A DNA stretch of 64,000 nt. It comes from Deltaproteobacteria bacterium. Its GTDB lineage: Bacteria > Desulfobacterota > DSM-4660 > Desulfatiglandales > Desulfatiglandaceae. The notes beneath the pieces were generated by a model. That model worked only from the letters and a program-made list of their open reading frames with translations, ran no database searches and was not told where the DNA came from. Each line of letters starts with the position of its first letter. Position 1 is the first letter of the stretch. A program made the position numbers and the translations under genes. The stretch is taken from positions 1-64,000 of the forward strand of contig JAIPDI010000020.1 in the NCBI GenBank assembly GCA_021737785.1, in the 5' to 3' direction. Positions 1 through 6,904 of the stretch are shown piece after piece.

Positions 1-1
1 T

Positions 2-133
2 TTTTCGCACTATACTTTCAACGAGCATGAATCTTATCCTCCTTTCCTATCGGATCTTCACCAACAGGAACTATTGGATTTGATTCATGCTTTCAAGTTT
101 TTAAATAATCTTTCTACCCACAAATTCGTATGA
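2..133 (+). CDS. Partial cassette gene, C-terminus only
   Basis: An open frame enters from the left edge and stops with TGA at 131-133, encoding 43 residues that end in LNNLSTHKFV. The stop overlaps the ATG of the next gene as ATGA, which suggests translational coupling inside one two-gene cassette. No family is recognisable from this fragment. Confidence 0.5.
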   Translation, partial: FSHYTFNEHESYPPFLSDLHQQELLDLIHAFKFLNNLSTHKFV

Positions 134-462
134 GGAGCCTATTTTTTGTCAAGCTATTCGGATGTGCTATTGTGGAACTAAAAGTCCCAATTGATATCAA
201 TCCATTTTCAGAGGCGATATTACAGCAAAAACCCCATCCTAAGGTATTTTTGGCTTTAGGGTCGTCTTTAGAAATGGGGACAGGGATGACAGATATTGAA
301 ACGGTTAATATTGATGACCAGTGCGTCTATGCTACATGGTTCTATATCGTCGAACCGATTGCAGTAACTGTGATATACGCAGAGCCTTCAGAAAAGAGAG
401 AGGGTTTGGTGCATTCTTGGCATCCGTCTACAATTAAAAAATGTATTTATGCTGGATTTTAA
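130..462 (+). CDS. Hypothetical cassette protein, 110 aa
   Basis: A 110-residue protein of unknown function. Its ATG at 130 overlaps the stop of the previous frame, and its TAA at 460-462 lies directly before the first attC site, so it is the last gene of its cassette. It has a short hydrophobic start (FFVKLFGCAIV) but no convincing transmembrane helix or signal peptide, and no motif I recognise. The composition is AT-rich compared with the genes beyond 3.5 kb. Confidence 0.6.
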   Translation: MRSLFFVKLFGCAIVELKVPIDINPFSEAILQQKPHPKVFLALGSSLEMGTGMTDIETVNIDDQCVYATWFYIVEPIAVTVIYAEPSEKREGLVHSWHPSTIKKCIYAGF

Positions 463-464
463 AA

Positions 465-531
465 ACATAACAACGGGCTGGACAAGGATGCGCGAAAAAC
501 CGCCGCGCACCTGTCAGCCCGGCCGTTGGGC
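465..531 (+). other. attC: Integron attC site 1
   Basis: A 67-bp imperfect palindrome. It opens with ACATAAC (R''-like) and closes with GTTGGGC, which fits the GTTRRRY consensus exactly. The arms CAACGG..GGGCTG and CAGCCCGGCCGTTG pair with unpaired bases between them, as in attC hairpins. Recombination would be expected at G525/T526. Confidence 0.8.
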
Positions 532-551
532 GCAAGTTATAAGTGATTGCA

Positions 552-1313
552 ATGTCAATATCTGACAAGACACGTAAAATGCTGTGGGGAAAATCTGGTA
601 ACAAATGTGCGATTTGTAAACGCGATCTTGTACTAGAATCTACCGGTATGGACATCGAATCCGTCGTGGGTGAGGAATGTCACATCTTATCCGCCCAACG
701 AAACGGGCCGAGGTTTGATTCGACCTATCCTGCAAACAAGCTAAATAATTATGGAAATCTTGTCCTACTATGCCGAGTTCATCATAAAATGATCGATGAT
801 CAAAAAGAAACATACACTCCAGATATTATTCTCCAATTAAAACAAACCCACGAACAATGGGTGGAGGCAAAGCTTGCCTCCGATGAAGAGCCAAAACCTT
901 TACGTTTTAGAAAAACAAAAGAGAAGACAGCAGCCTTTCTCACAAGGCTTGATAATGGAAAAGAAGTTTTAAATATTGTCGAAGGCTCATGTGCTGCATC
1001 TTATGACCACGACGAACTGCTAACTGAGCAAGAAGTTGAACAGGTCGGAGAGTTTCTTGAAGTAGTGCAAGGTTGGGGTGATATCGGACGTGAGCTAGGG
1101 CCAGCGAGACGTACAGAGACTACTTTCAGGCTTTCTCAAGGAATTAAAGAATTAAATGATCTAGGTTTCCTAGTTTTTGGAGCTCGGGAGGTGCACGAAA
1201 TGACCGGAGGCTATTTAAACGGGGTTACAGATTGGCCAGTGAGCATAATACGTGTACTGAGGAAGGATAATCCAGAAATTATGGCTATCCCAGTTGAGGA
1301 CCAAAATGATTGA
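552..1313 (+). CDS. HNH endonuclease-domain protein (cassette)
   Basis: A 253-residue protein. The N-terminal ~105 residues form an HNH/McrA-like nuclease motif: a CAICKRDL zinc knuckle, then ECHILSA with the catalytic-type histidine, then GNLVLLCRVHHKMID with a CxxH-type half. The C-terminal ~140 residues match nothing I know. I chose the ATG at 552; an in-frame GTG at 543 is possible. No clear ribosome-binding site precedes it, common for cassette genes. It lies alone between attC1 and attC2. HNH proteins in cassettes are often linked to phage or plasmid defence, but that role here is inference. Confidence 0.8.
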   Translation: MSISDKTRKMLWGKSGNKCAICKRDLVLESTGMDIESVVGEECHILSAQRNGPRFDSTYPANKLNNYGNLVLLCRVHHKMIDDQKETYTPDIILQLKQTHEQWVEAKLASDEEPKPLRFRKTKEKTAAFLTRLDNGKEVLNIVEGSCAASYDHDELLTEQEVEQVGEFLEVVQGWGDIGRELGPARRTETTFRLSQGIKELNDLGFLVFGAREVHEMTGGYLNGVTDWPVSIIRVLRKDNPEIMAIPVEDQND

Positions 1314-1317
1314 GATC

Positions 1318-1379
1318 GTCCAACCATCTCTTCCAGCGGAGCGCAAAAAGCGATGCGCCCGCTGAAGAGCCCGTTATGC
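1318..1379 (+). other. attC: Integron attC site 2
   Basis: A 62-bp palindrome beginning four bases after the HNH stop codon. The left core GTCCAAC fits RYYYAAC exactly and the right core is GTTATGC. The arms CTCTTCCAGCGG and CCGCTGAAGAG pair with one extra unpaired base, a typical attC stem. Confidence 0.85.
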
Positions 1380-1392
1380 ATTGCAAAATAAA

Positions 1393-1935
1393 ATGACTAA
1401 ACCAATAAAAACAAATAGAAGTATTTCAAACTTAATAAAATCGCTGAAAAATCATGTCGATTTACTAAAAGAATATCATGAGCGAGCTTGTTTATACAAT
1501 GATGTTCGTTTTTTGGGTGAGATTGCTGGAAAACTAAGAATTCTTGTCTGCGAAACCCGAACAAATAAGCCTCTATTAATGAAACTCATGGATGATTTGG
1601 AGTGTAAGATCCCTATTAGAATCGATCAACCAAAACCTCTTGGTGGACCTATAGTATTGTCTCTACGTGAATACCTTAACCGCCTTGCATGTTCGGTAAG
1701 AACCGAATCTGGAAGATGGGTTGAATTATCGAAAACAAATTTAATTGCTCTCTGGGCTCAACAATATGGAGCATCCCATGAAGATTGGGAGGTTAATGAG
1801 GAACTTGTGGCTGCATTAGATCCTTCTTTTAGAGTTGGGAATTTGCCTGCTGCAGCCCATGGGATCTGCATTATCTGTAAAACTGTAATTGTCGTTGCGT
1901 CAGAATTTATAAAAAGGCAAGACGAGTTGGCATAA
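1393..1935 (+). CDS. Hypothetical cassette protein, 180 aa
   Basis: An unrecognised 180-residue, largely helical, soluble-looking protein. Start chosen at the ATG at 1393 (a TTG at 1381 is in frame). The TAA at 1933-1935 is embedded in the next attC core. It contains a long basic N-terminal segment and a C-terminal hydrophobic patch (HGICIICKTVIVVA). It is the single gene of cassette 3. No function can be assigned. Confidence 0.6.
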   Translation: MTKPIKTNRSISNLIKSLKNHVDLLKEYHERACLYNDVRFLGEIAGKLRILVCETRTNKPLLMKLMDDLECKIPIRIDQPKPLGGPIVLSLREYLNRLACSVRTESGRWVELSKTNLIALWAQQYGASHEDWEVNEELVAALDPSFRVGNLPAAAHGICIICKTVIVVASEFIKRQDELA

Positions 1936-1990
1936 CAAATTTTTTCCACTGGCCGCCAAACAGCCGGCGCCAGTGAAAATGATGTTGTGC
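1930..1990 (+). other. attC: Integron attC site 3
   Basis: A 61-bp palindrome overlapping the preceding stop codon. It runs from GCATAAC to GTTGTGC. The arms TTTTCCACTGGC and GCCAGTGAAAA pair with one extra base. The next cassette gene has its own ribosome-binding site 26 bases further on. Confidence 0.8.
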
Positions 1991-2015
1991 ATGAAAGATT
2001 CTGAAAGGAATAGGC

Positions 2016-2867
2016 ATGGCCGCAACCATAAAAGAAAATGCTGGAATTATATTGGCCACCCTCTATGAGGAGTCGAAGCAACTCGGGCAGAAAGATGAGA
2101 TCGACGGACAGCGGATACAGGAACTGACTAAACTTGAGCCAGACCAAATAAACGATGCCGTATCTATACTACGCGACAACGGGTACGTCGAGTGGCAGCA
2201 GTATCTGGGTACAGCCCCCTTTGAATTCGGCGATGTTGAGATAACTCCTCGGGGTAAGGCTGAATATGAGAAAGCGTTGGAGCAGAGCAAAAATACGCAT
2301 CTAATTTCTGCAATAAATCCAGCAGCAACTCCTGTTGGCTCCCCTTATGGGTTTCAAGATAGCGATTGGGAGTTAGTCGCAGAAAGGAAGTCTGAACGGT
2401 CTAAGTTATTTGTCGTGGTAGGCTACCAGTTTGCATCTTCCTACTATACTTCCGAAAATCTCATCATGAATCTTCGGAACCACTTCGAAAAGGCAGTTAA
2501 GAACTACAATGAACTACCGACATCTTTTCCTGTTGAACTTGACTTTAGCCCACTCGCCGCAGGTTATGGAGAACATCTTTTCAATGAGATATGCCGCGAT
2601 ATCATATGCGCAGACATAGCAGTCTTTGAGACCTCAGATGTAAATCCAAACGTGATGCTGGAAATGGGCGTGGCTCTGACCTGGGGTGTCAGGGTATTGC
2701 CAATAAAGGCGAACGGCTGTCCAAAGCCACCATCTGATATCTCCGGACAGACTTGGGCTGACTACGAAAACAACGCCAGCCAATTCGTAGACCAAGATCA
2801 CGATCGGAAGATGCTGCGAATGGTTGAAAGAGCAGCAAGGAAGAAAGGCACTCGGACCGCACAATAA
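2016..2867 (+). CDS. Winged-helix plus TIR/deoxyribosyltransferase-like protein
   Basis: A 283-residue protein. Residues ~1-90 look like a winged-helix domain (ILATLYEESK.., then LEPDQINDAVSILRDNGYVE). Residues ~125-240 form a Rossmann-like domain with ADIAVFETSDVNPNV followed by MLEMGVALTWG, the pattern of nucleoside 2-deoxyribosyltransferase-like and TIR-like nucleotide-binding domains; the glutamate in LEMG is in the position of their catalytic Glu. A good AAAGGA site precedes the ATG. The gene is the only one in cassette 4. Such proteins are frequent in bacterial immune systems as NAD- or nucleotide-processing effectors, so a defence or sensing role is plausible but unproven. Confidence 0.65.
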   Translation: MAATIKENAGIILATLYEESKQLGQKDEIDGQRIQELTKLEPDQINDAVSILRDNGYVEWQQYLGTAPFEFGDVEITPRGKAEYEKALEQSKNTHLISAINPAATPVGSPYGFQDSDWELVAERKSERSKLFVVVGYQFASSYYTSENLIMNLRNHFEKAVKNYNELPTSFPVELDFSPLAAGYGEHLFNEICRDIICADIAVFETSDVNPNVMLEMGVALTWGVRVLPIKANGCPKPPSDISGQTWADYENNASQFVDQDHDRKMLRMVERAARKKGTRTAQ

Positions 2868-2903
2868 CAGCATCAACCGGACGCTTGATAGTGCTGGTTA
2901 TGC
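2862..2903 (+). other. attC: Short integron attC-like site 4
   Basis: A 42-bp imperfect palindrome overlapping the stop codon. CAATAACAGCA..TCAA pairs with TTGA.AGTGCTGGTTAT and it ends in GTTATGC, the same right core as attC2. It is shorter than usual attC sites (about 57 bp or more), so it may be a minimal or trimmed site that closes the array. Confidence 0.55.
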
Positions 2904-2968
2904 TCACGTGTGTGCCGGGCATGGCACAGAACTGGCGAGGTGAAAGTCCTCGTACCAGTGTGGCAGAT
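2904..2968 (+). other. Junction between cassette array and chromosome
   Basis: This 65-bp stretch contains GGCGAGGTGAAAGTCCTCG, a small hairpin whose GTGAAAGTCC loop recalls domain I of bacterial group II introns; some group IIC introns insert at attC sites. No reverse transcriptase or domain V is visible, so this can only be a remnant, if intron-derived at all. Confidence 0.3.
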
Positions 2969-3753
2969 GTGTGGCAGATGGGGACGCTGTAAGGTTTTAA
3001 GGTTTCTTCGGCTGGGCATGGCCCCAGATCTAGCGGATCGGCGTGAAAGGGACCATGGCCTATGGGGCCGGGAAGGCGTATTCCCTCACTATCCGGATCG
3101 TATTGGCGGGCTGGAAATCGGCCAGGTCTGCGGCTATGGGTGGAGCTGCTCCAGATTTTCGAAAGAACGGATGATGTTACTCCACCCCTGTGGTTTGCTG
3201 ATCAAGGGGGCAGGTGATGCCGGTAATGGTGTCTGTTGTGAAATCGAAAACCATTTGAGATAAGGATCCGCTTCTGACGGTGACCTTTGTGCCATCAGTT
3301 ACCCTGCCCACCACCGCGGCCTGGATATGCCTCTCCCGAAACAGGTCAATCACCAAATCCGAGTGTGGCAGATGGGGACGCTGTAAGGTTTTAAGGTTTC
3401 TTCGGCTGGGCATGGCGGCAGATCGAGCGGATCGGCATGGAAGGGGCCATGGCCTATGGGGCCGGGAAGGCACCCTCACTACCCGGACCGTATTGGCGGG
3501 CTGGAAATCGGCCAGGTCTGCGGCTATGCCGGAGGTCCTCAGATCTTCGAAGAACGGATGATGTTACCCCACCCCTCTGGTTTGCTGGTCAGGGGGGGCA
3601 GGTGATGCCGGTGATTCTGTCGGTCGTGAAATCGAAAACGGTTTGAGATTCGGATCCGCTTCTGACAGTGACCTTTGTATCATCCGTGACCCTGCCGACA
3701 ATCGCAGCATGGATATGCCTTTTTTGGAACAGGTCAATCACCGAATCCGAGTG
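2969..3753. repeat. Diverged 394-bp tandem duplication
   Basis: Two head-to-tail copies, 2969-3362 and 3363-3753, both begin GTGTGGCAGATGGGGACGCT. The left ~225 bp of each has no intact gene. In the second copy a plus-strand frame reads GGLEIGQVCGYAGG then EERMMLPHPSG and stops near 3604, possibly the decayed C-terminus of a convergent gene. The right ~165 bp of each is the 3' end of the AIR-synthase-like gene, intact in the second copy only. The copies differ by scattered substitutions and small indels, so the duplication is not recent. Confidence 0.85.
3177..3362 (-). pseudogene. Duplicated 3' fragment of AIR-synthase-like gene
   Basis: Read on the minus strand this encodes SDLVIDLFRERHIQAAVVGR and onward to FDFTTDTITGITC, nearly the same as the C-terminal ~50 residues of the gene at 3589-4572. 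A shorter C-run (CCCCC instead of CCCCCCC) shifts the frame at the former stop codon. There is no upstream part, so it is a gene fragment made by the 394-bp duplication. Confidence 0.8.
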
Positions 3754-4572
3754 TTCAGGATGGACAGAGAGGATGAATCCAAAGCTTTGGAAAGAGAGCA
3801 TCCAATCCTCAAGATCCAGACCCGGGGGGGAGGGGATGGCCTCCAGGTCGATCTCCGCGCCCCGTCCCGAATTTTCCATCATGATGGAAAGGGTCCCCAG
3901 GAGGCCGGCGTTGCTCACATCCTTGCACGCCAGGGCCCACCCGTTCTCCGCGATGCGGGGAAGGGCTTCCAGCCGGTGGATCAGTTCCTCAGGGGTCTTG
4001 CCTGAATTGGCATCCCAGCTTACCACGGAATGGCACCCCTTCTGACCGTTCAGGTCCGCGGCAAAGACGAGCTCGTCGCCCGGGACCGCAAGATGGCTCC
4101 GGAGCAGCTTATTGGCGTGGCCTAAAATAGCCACAGAGAGCGCGGGGGCGTCTGATGGGGCGTCGGGATGGAGGTGCCCGCCGACCATCGGCACCTGCAG
4201 CTTTTCACACCCCCTTCGAATCCCGTCAATGACCTTTGACCGATGCGCATCATCGCCGCTGGCCAGGACATTGACCATGGCAAGGGGTCTCCCCCCCATG
4301 GCATAGATGTCATTGACCGTCACCATGACCGCAGCCTTGCCGGCCGCATACGGTTCATTGACGAGCAACCGGGTCATCATGCCGTCGGCGGCCAGCAACA
4401 GGTATCCGTCCTTCCAGGGAATCACCGCTGCATCGTCTCCGTAGTTGGGCAACTGGGGTCCTTGGTGTCCCCCCAGAATCAGCTTTGCATACACCTCCTC
4501 GATCGGTTTTTTTCGCAAGAGCCCGAGGTAATTGCGCGTGTTATCGACCAACTGGGTCAGATTTCGGTTCAA
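3589..4572 (-). CDS. AIR synthase-related protein (sll0787-like)
   Basis: A 327-residue PurM/SelD/HypE-fold protein that probably binds ATP or a nucleotide-like ligand. It has the fold's hallmark GDDAAVIPW and AADGM near residues 45-70, then NDIYAMGGRPLAMVNVL and a C-terminal ATP-grasp-like half. The best match I recall is the sll0787-type family of the Nit1C (nitrilase) gene cluster. I prefer the TTG at 4572 with GGAG nine bases upstream; an in-frame TTG at 4644 would add a repetitive tail (a direct repeat of TTGTTGATTGATGAT). It follows the radical SAM-GNAT gene and probably shares its transcript. The exact substrate is unknown. Confidence 0.7.
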   Translation of the reverse strand: MNRNLTQLVDNTRNYLGLLRKKPIEEVYAKLILGGHQGPQLPNYGDDAAVIPWKDGYLLLAADGMMTRLLVNEPYAAGKAAVMVTVNDIYAMGGRPLAMVNVLASGDDAHRSKVIDGIRRGCEKLQVPMVGGHLHPDAPSDAPALSVAILGHANKLLRSHLAVPGDELVFAADLNGQKGCHSVVSWDANSGKTPEELIHRLEALPRIAENGWALACKDVSNAGLLGTLSIMMENSGRGAEIDLEAIPSPPGLDLEDWMLSFQSFGFILSVHPEHSDSVIDLFQKRHIHAAIVGRVTDDTKVTVRSGSESQTVFDFTTDRITGITCPP

Positions 4573-4608
4573 TGTGTTAGACTCCGGTTTTCCCGCTGAG
4601 GTTGCACC

Positions 4609-4646
4609 ATCATCAATCAACAATCGACTATCATCAATCAACAATC
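4609..4646. repeat. Short direct repeat between two genes
   Basis: ATCATCAATCAACAATC occurs twice with a short spacer, between the radical SAM-GNAT stop and the likely start of the AIR-synthase-like gene. It is one of several short low-complexity repeats in intergenic gaps of this window. Confidence 0.7.
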
Positions 4647-6155
4647 CTCAAGGTTTGCCTCCATTACCTGATGGACTCTCCCGAAATAGGGCTCAGGCAT
4701 TCCAATCCCTTTCCAGCCGAGACGCAAAAAAAAGGGGACATTGTCTTCCTGGATGTGGGCGGTGAATTTGGTGCATCCCTGTTTCTTGACCGTTGCGACG
4801 GCCCTCCGGACCAGGAGTTCTCCTGCGCCTGAGGACCGGTACCCCTTTTTGACCGCCAGTCGTCCCCCGATCCAGTGGGTATTGCCGTTACCGTTTGAAA
4901 ACACCCTCACCGTGCCCACCACTTCCGGACCGTGTTTCGCCACCAGGTGGATGCCGTTTTCGTCATGCGGGTCCCTGTCCGAAGTCTCAAAGATTTGCTG
5001 CTCTGTGACAAATACCGCTTTTCGGATGTCAAAGGCCTGATTCAATTCAAATGAGGTCCTCGCCCGATGACACGTGAGATCGGCCCCGGGGCGTTCATAC
5101 AGGGGAAGTGCCGAGCAGGCCCCGCACCGGACGCACCCTGCCAGGGACCGGTCGGCGGCAAGCCCCGTCTTCTGCAATATCGCGGCCACTTTTTCGTAGA
5201 GGGGGATCATAACGGCCGGATCCGGGGGAAGCGCATCCGCCATGAGCGAACCGGGGATGGGCCGCAGGGGGACCACAAAGGGATATACGCCCAGATCTGC
5301 CAGACGTTCGCTGCCGGAGATGATGGAATCCTGTTTTTCCCCCAGGCCTGCAATGAGGAAGCTGCTGACCTGGTTCGGCCCGAAGATCTCCACGGCGGCC
5401 TTCCAGGCCGCTTCATATCGCCTCAAACCGATGGCCGCCTTGACAGGGGCGGTCCTGGAGAGGGCCGCCATGTCCATGCTTTCAATGTGAATGCCGACGG
5501 TGTCCACTCCGGAATGCTTCAATTCATGGAGTCTTTCCGGGTCAGCGGGGGGAAGAAACTGGGCGTGCACCGGGAGATCCACAGCCTCCTTGATCGCCGT
5601 GCATGCAGCACCCAGGATGGAAATCTCCGCTCCTTGCGGGTTTCCTGTCCCCGTGGTGAGGACCACATGCCGGACCCCATCCAGGGCGTGTGCCTTGCGG
5701 GCCGTCTCTGCCAGGTGTTCGGGTGTTTTCAAAGGAATGGTCTGCCGGTTCTTCAAAGAGAGTTCGATTCCGCAGAACCGGCACCTGTTTTCGGAATTCC
5801 AGTAGATGCAGGTCTGAAGCACCGAGGTGGCCAGGCAGTCCTTTCCGTGAAGGAGGGCGATCTGTGAACAGGGGGTGCCGTCGCAGGTGGTCTGCCCGTA
5901 AAACCGTGGCCGGGGGATCATCTCCACGGGGAGGAGATCCCTGCCGTTTTTGCATAGCAGGACCTCCCCGCTTGCGGCCCTGAGGGAGTAGGGAGATGCG
6001 GATACATAGGGACTTCCCGTGGGCACGTTTATTGCGATACCCTTTATCAGAAAGGCGCCCGCGTCCGCCGGGCCTGCCCCCCCCTCTCTGCTGAGAAACC
6101 CCTTTCCGAGACGAACTCCCCGGCTCTGGATCTCTGTTACAACATGGCCGATCAT
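4638..6155 (-). CDS. Radical SAM protein fused to GNAT acetyltransferase
   Basis: A 505-residue fusion. The N-terminal ~330 residues are a radical SAM enzyme of the MSMEG_0568 type, with a wide cluster motif at ~115-130 (TCIYWNSENRCRFCG, i.e. CX8CX2C, not the usual CX3CX2C) and a BioB-like barrel. A second Cys set (CVRCGACSALPLYE) near 345-360 may hold a further cluster. The last ~140 residues (FELNQAFDIRKAVFVTEQQIF, then GYRSSGAGELLVRRA) form a GNAT acetyltransferase like MSMEG_0567/Sll0786. These are separate genes in Nit1C clusters. It starts six bases after the flavoprotein stop. The nitrilase itself is not in the window. Confidence 0.8.
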   Translation of the reverse strand: MIGHVVTEIQSRGVRLGKGFLSREGGAGPADAGAFLIKGIAINVPTGSPYVSASPYSLRAASGEVLLCKNGRDLLPVEMIPRPRFYGQTTCDGTPCSQIALLHGKDCLATSVLQTCIYWNSENRCRFCGIELSLKNRQTIPLKTPEHLAETARKAHALDGVRHVVLTTGTGNPQGAEISILGAACTAIKEAVDLPVHAQFLPPADPERLHELKHSGVDTVGIHIESMDMAALSRTAPVKAAIGLRRYEAAWKAAVEIFGPNQVSSFLIAGLGEKQDSIISGSERLADLGVYPFVVPLRPIPGSLMADALPPDPAVMIPLYEKVAAILQKTGLAADRSLAGCVRCGACSALPLYERPGADLTCHRARTSFELNQAFDIRKAVFVTEQQIFETSDRDPHDENGIHLVAKHGPEVVGTVRVFSNGNGNTHWIGGRLAVKKGYRSSGAGELLVRRAVATVKKQGCTKFTAHIQEDNVPFFLRLGWKGIGMPEPYFGRVHQVMEANLEDC

Positions 6156-6161
6156 CTGAAT

Positions 6162-6758
6162 TTATCCCGCCATCTTGAGCGCGACCTCCGCCACTCGACG
6201 GCCAAGGCTTCGGACCGTTTGGAGACCCACCTCATCGTGCTCGACGCCTTCCGGATGTCCGCTCCACACGGTCCCTCCGAAATGAGCGCCGGGTTTGCCG
6301 TCGCCCACGAGAATCATATCCTGGACCAGCATAACGGCCTGCACGCTCTGAATGACCGCTTCCTGGCCCCCGTTTCGGAATCCGCCGACCGCAATGACGC
6401 CCCCGACCTTGTCCCGGAACAGGAATCCGTTGCGTCTGAACATGACGCACCGGTCCATAAAGGCCTTGCACTGGCCGCTCATGGCGCCCATATAGACGGG
6501 TGTGGCCACGATCAGGCCGCCCACATCCGGGTCCGAAAGGACAGGGATGAATTCCTCGAAGTCATCCTTCTGACCACACACGAGATTTTTGGTGCAGATG
6601 TTGAGGGCCTTGCAGACGTTGACCTCCTTTTCCGCCAGATCGATGGTCACGGTAGATACCTGAGGATAGGCCTCGGTAATCGCCCTGAGACAGCAATCCA
6701 GGGCATACCGGGTGGTTTTCTCCTTGCGCGCGCTGCAGGATACGCCGACTATTTTCAT
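6162..6758 (-). CDS. NADPH-dependent FMN reductase / flavodoxin-fold protein
   Basis: A 198-residue flavodoxin-like protein that would bind FMN and act in cytoplasmic electron transfer. It begins KIVGVSCSARKEKTTRYAL, the phosphate-binding loop of the FMN-reductase family, and has TPVYMGAMSGQCKAFMDR, the usual second FMN loop. A loose cysteine series (CKALNICTKNLVC, CX5CX5C) sits where iron-sulfur flavoproteins carry their compact cluster motif, so a cluster is possible but not certain. Start at ATG 6758 behind AAAGGAG. It heads the pair with the radical SAM fusion and lies downstream of the ABC transporter genes. Confidence 0.75.
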   Translation of the reverse strand: MKIVGVSCSARKEKTTRYALDCCLRAITEAYPQVSTVTIDLAEKEVNVCKALNICTKNLVCGQKDDFEEFIPVLSDPDVGGLIVATPVYMGAMSGQCKAFMDRCVMFRRNGFLFRDKVGGVIAVGGFRNGGQEAVIQSVQAVMLVQDMILVGDGKPGAHFGGTVWSGHPEGVEHDEVGLQTVRSLGRRVAEVALKMAG

Positions 6759-6829
6759 TTTTAACACTCCTTTCACACCATTCTTACCATTTTTATCATA
6801 AATACCCCGGAGAAATTATCAGACACCCG

Positions 6830-6903
6830 CGGGATTAACAATACTTGATACCTGATACCTGATATCTGGTAACGGATAACTGATAACGAATAACCGATAA
6901 CCG
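6830..6903. repeat. Short low-complexity tandem repeat
   Basis: A run of imperfect 7-11-bp units (GATACCT, GATAACN, AACCGGATAAC-like) fills the gap between the ATPase and flavoprotein genes. Similar units recur near 19000 and 29830. No gene is present. Confidence 0.6.
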
Positions 6904-6904
6904 G

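Larger units (their letters stand above)
1..2903 (+). mobile_element. Integron gene-cassette array (distal end)
   Basis: Small plus-strand genes are each followed by an imperfect inverted repeat of 42-67 bp that starts on or next to the stop codon and ends in a GTTRRRY-like core (GTTGGGC, GTTATGC, GTTGTGC, GTTATGC). That is the layout of integron cassettes with attC sites. The attC sequences differ in loop and length but keep the paired outer and inner boxes, as expected of independent cassettes. No integrase or attI is visible; the array runs off the left edge. It could be a true integron with its integrase upstream, or a CALIN (attC cluster without integrase). The cassette genes are more AT-rich than the metabolic genes downstream. 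Confidence 0.8.

Noticed and set aside
2910-3263. 117-codon plus-strand open frame
   Set aside because: It runs through the first copy of the tandem duplication, and its reading changes between copies by indels. It is treated as decayed sequence.
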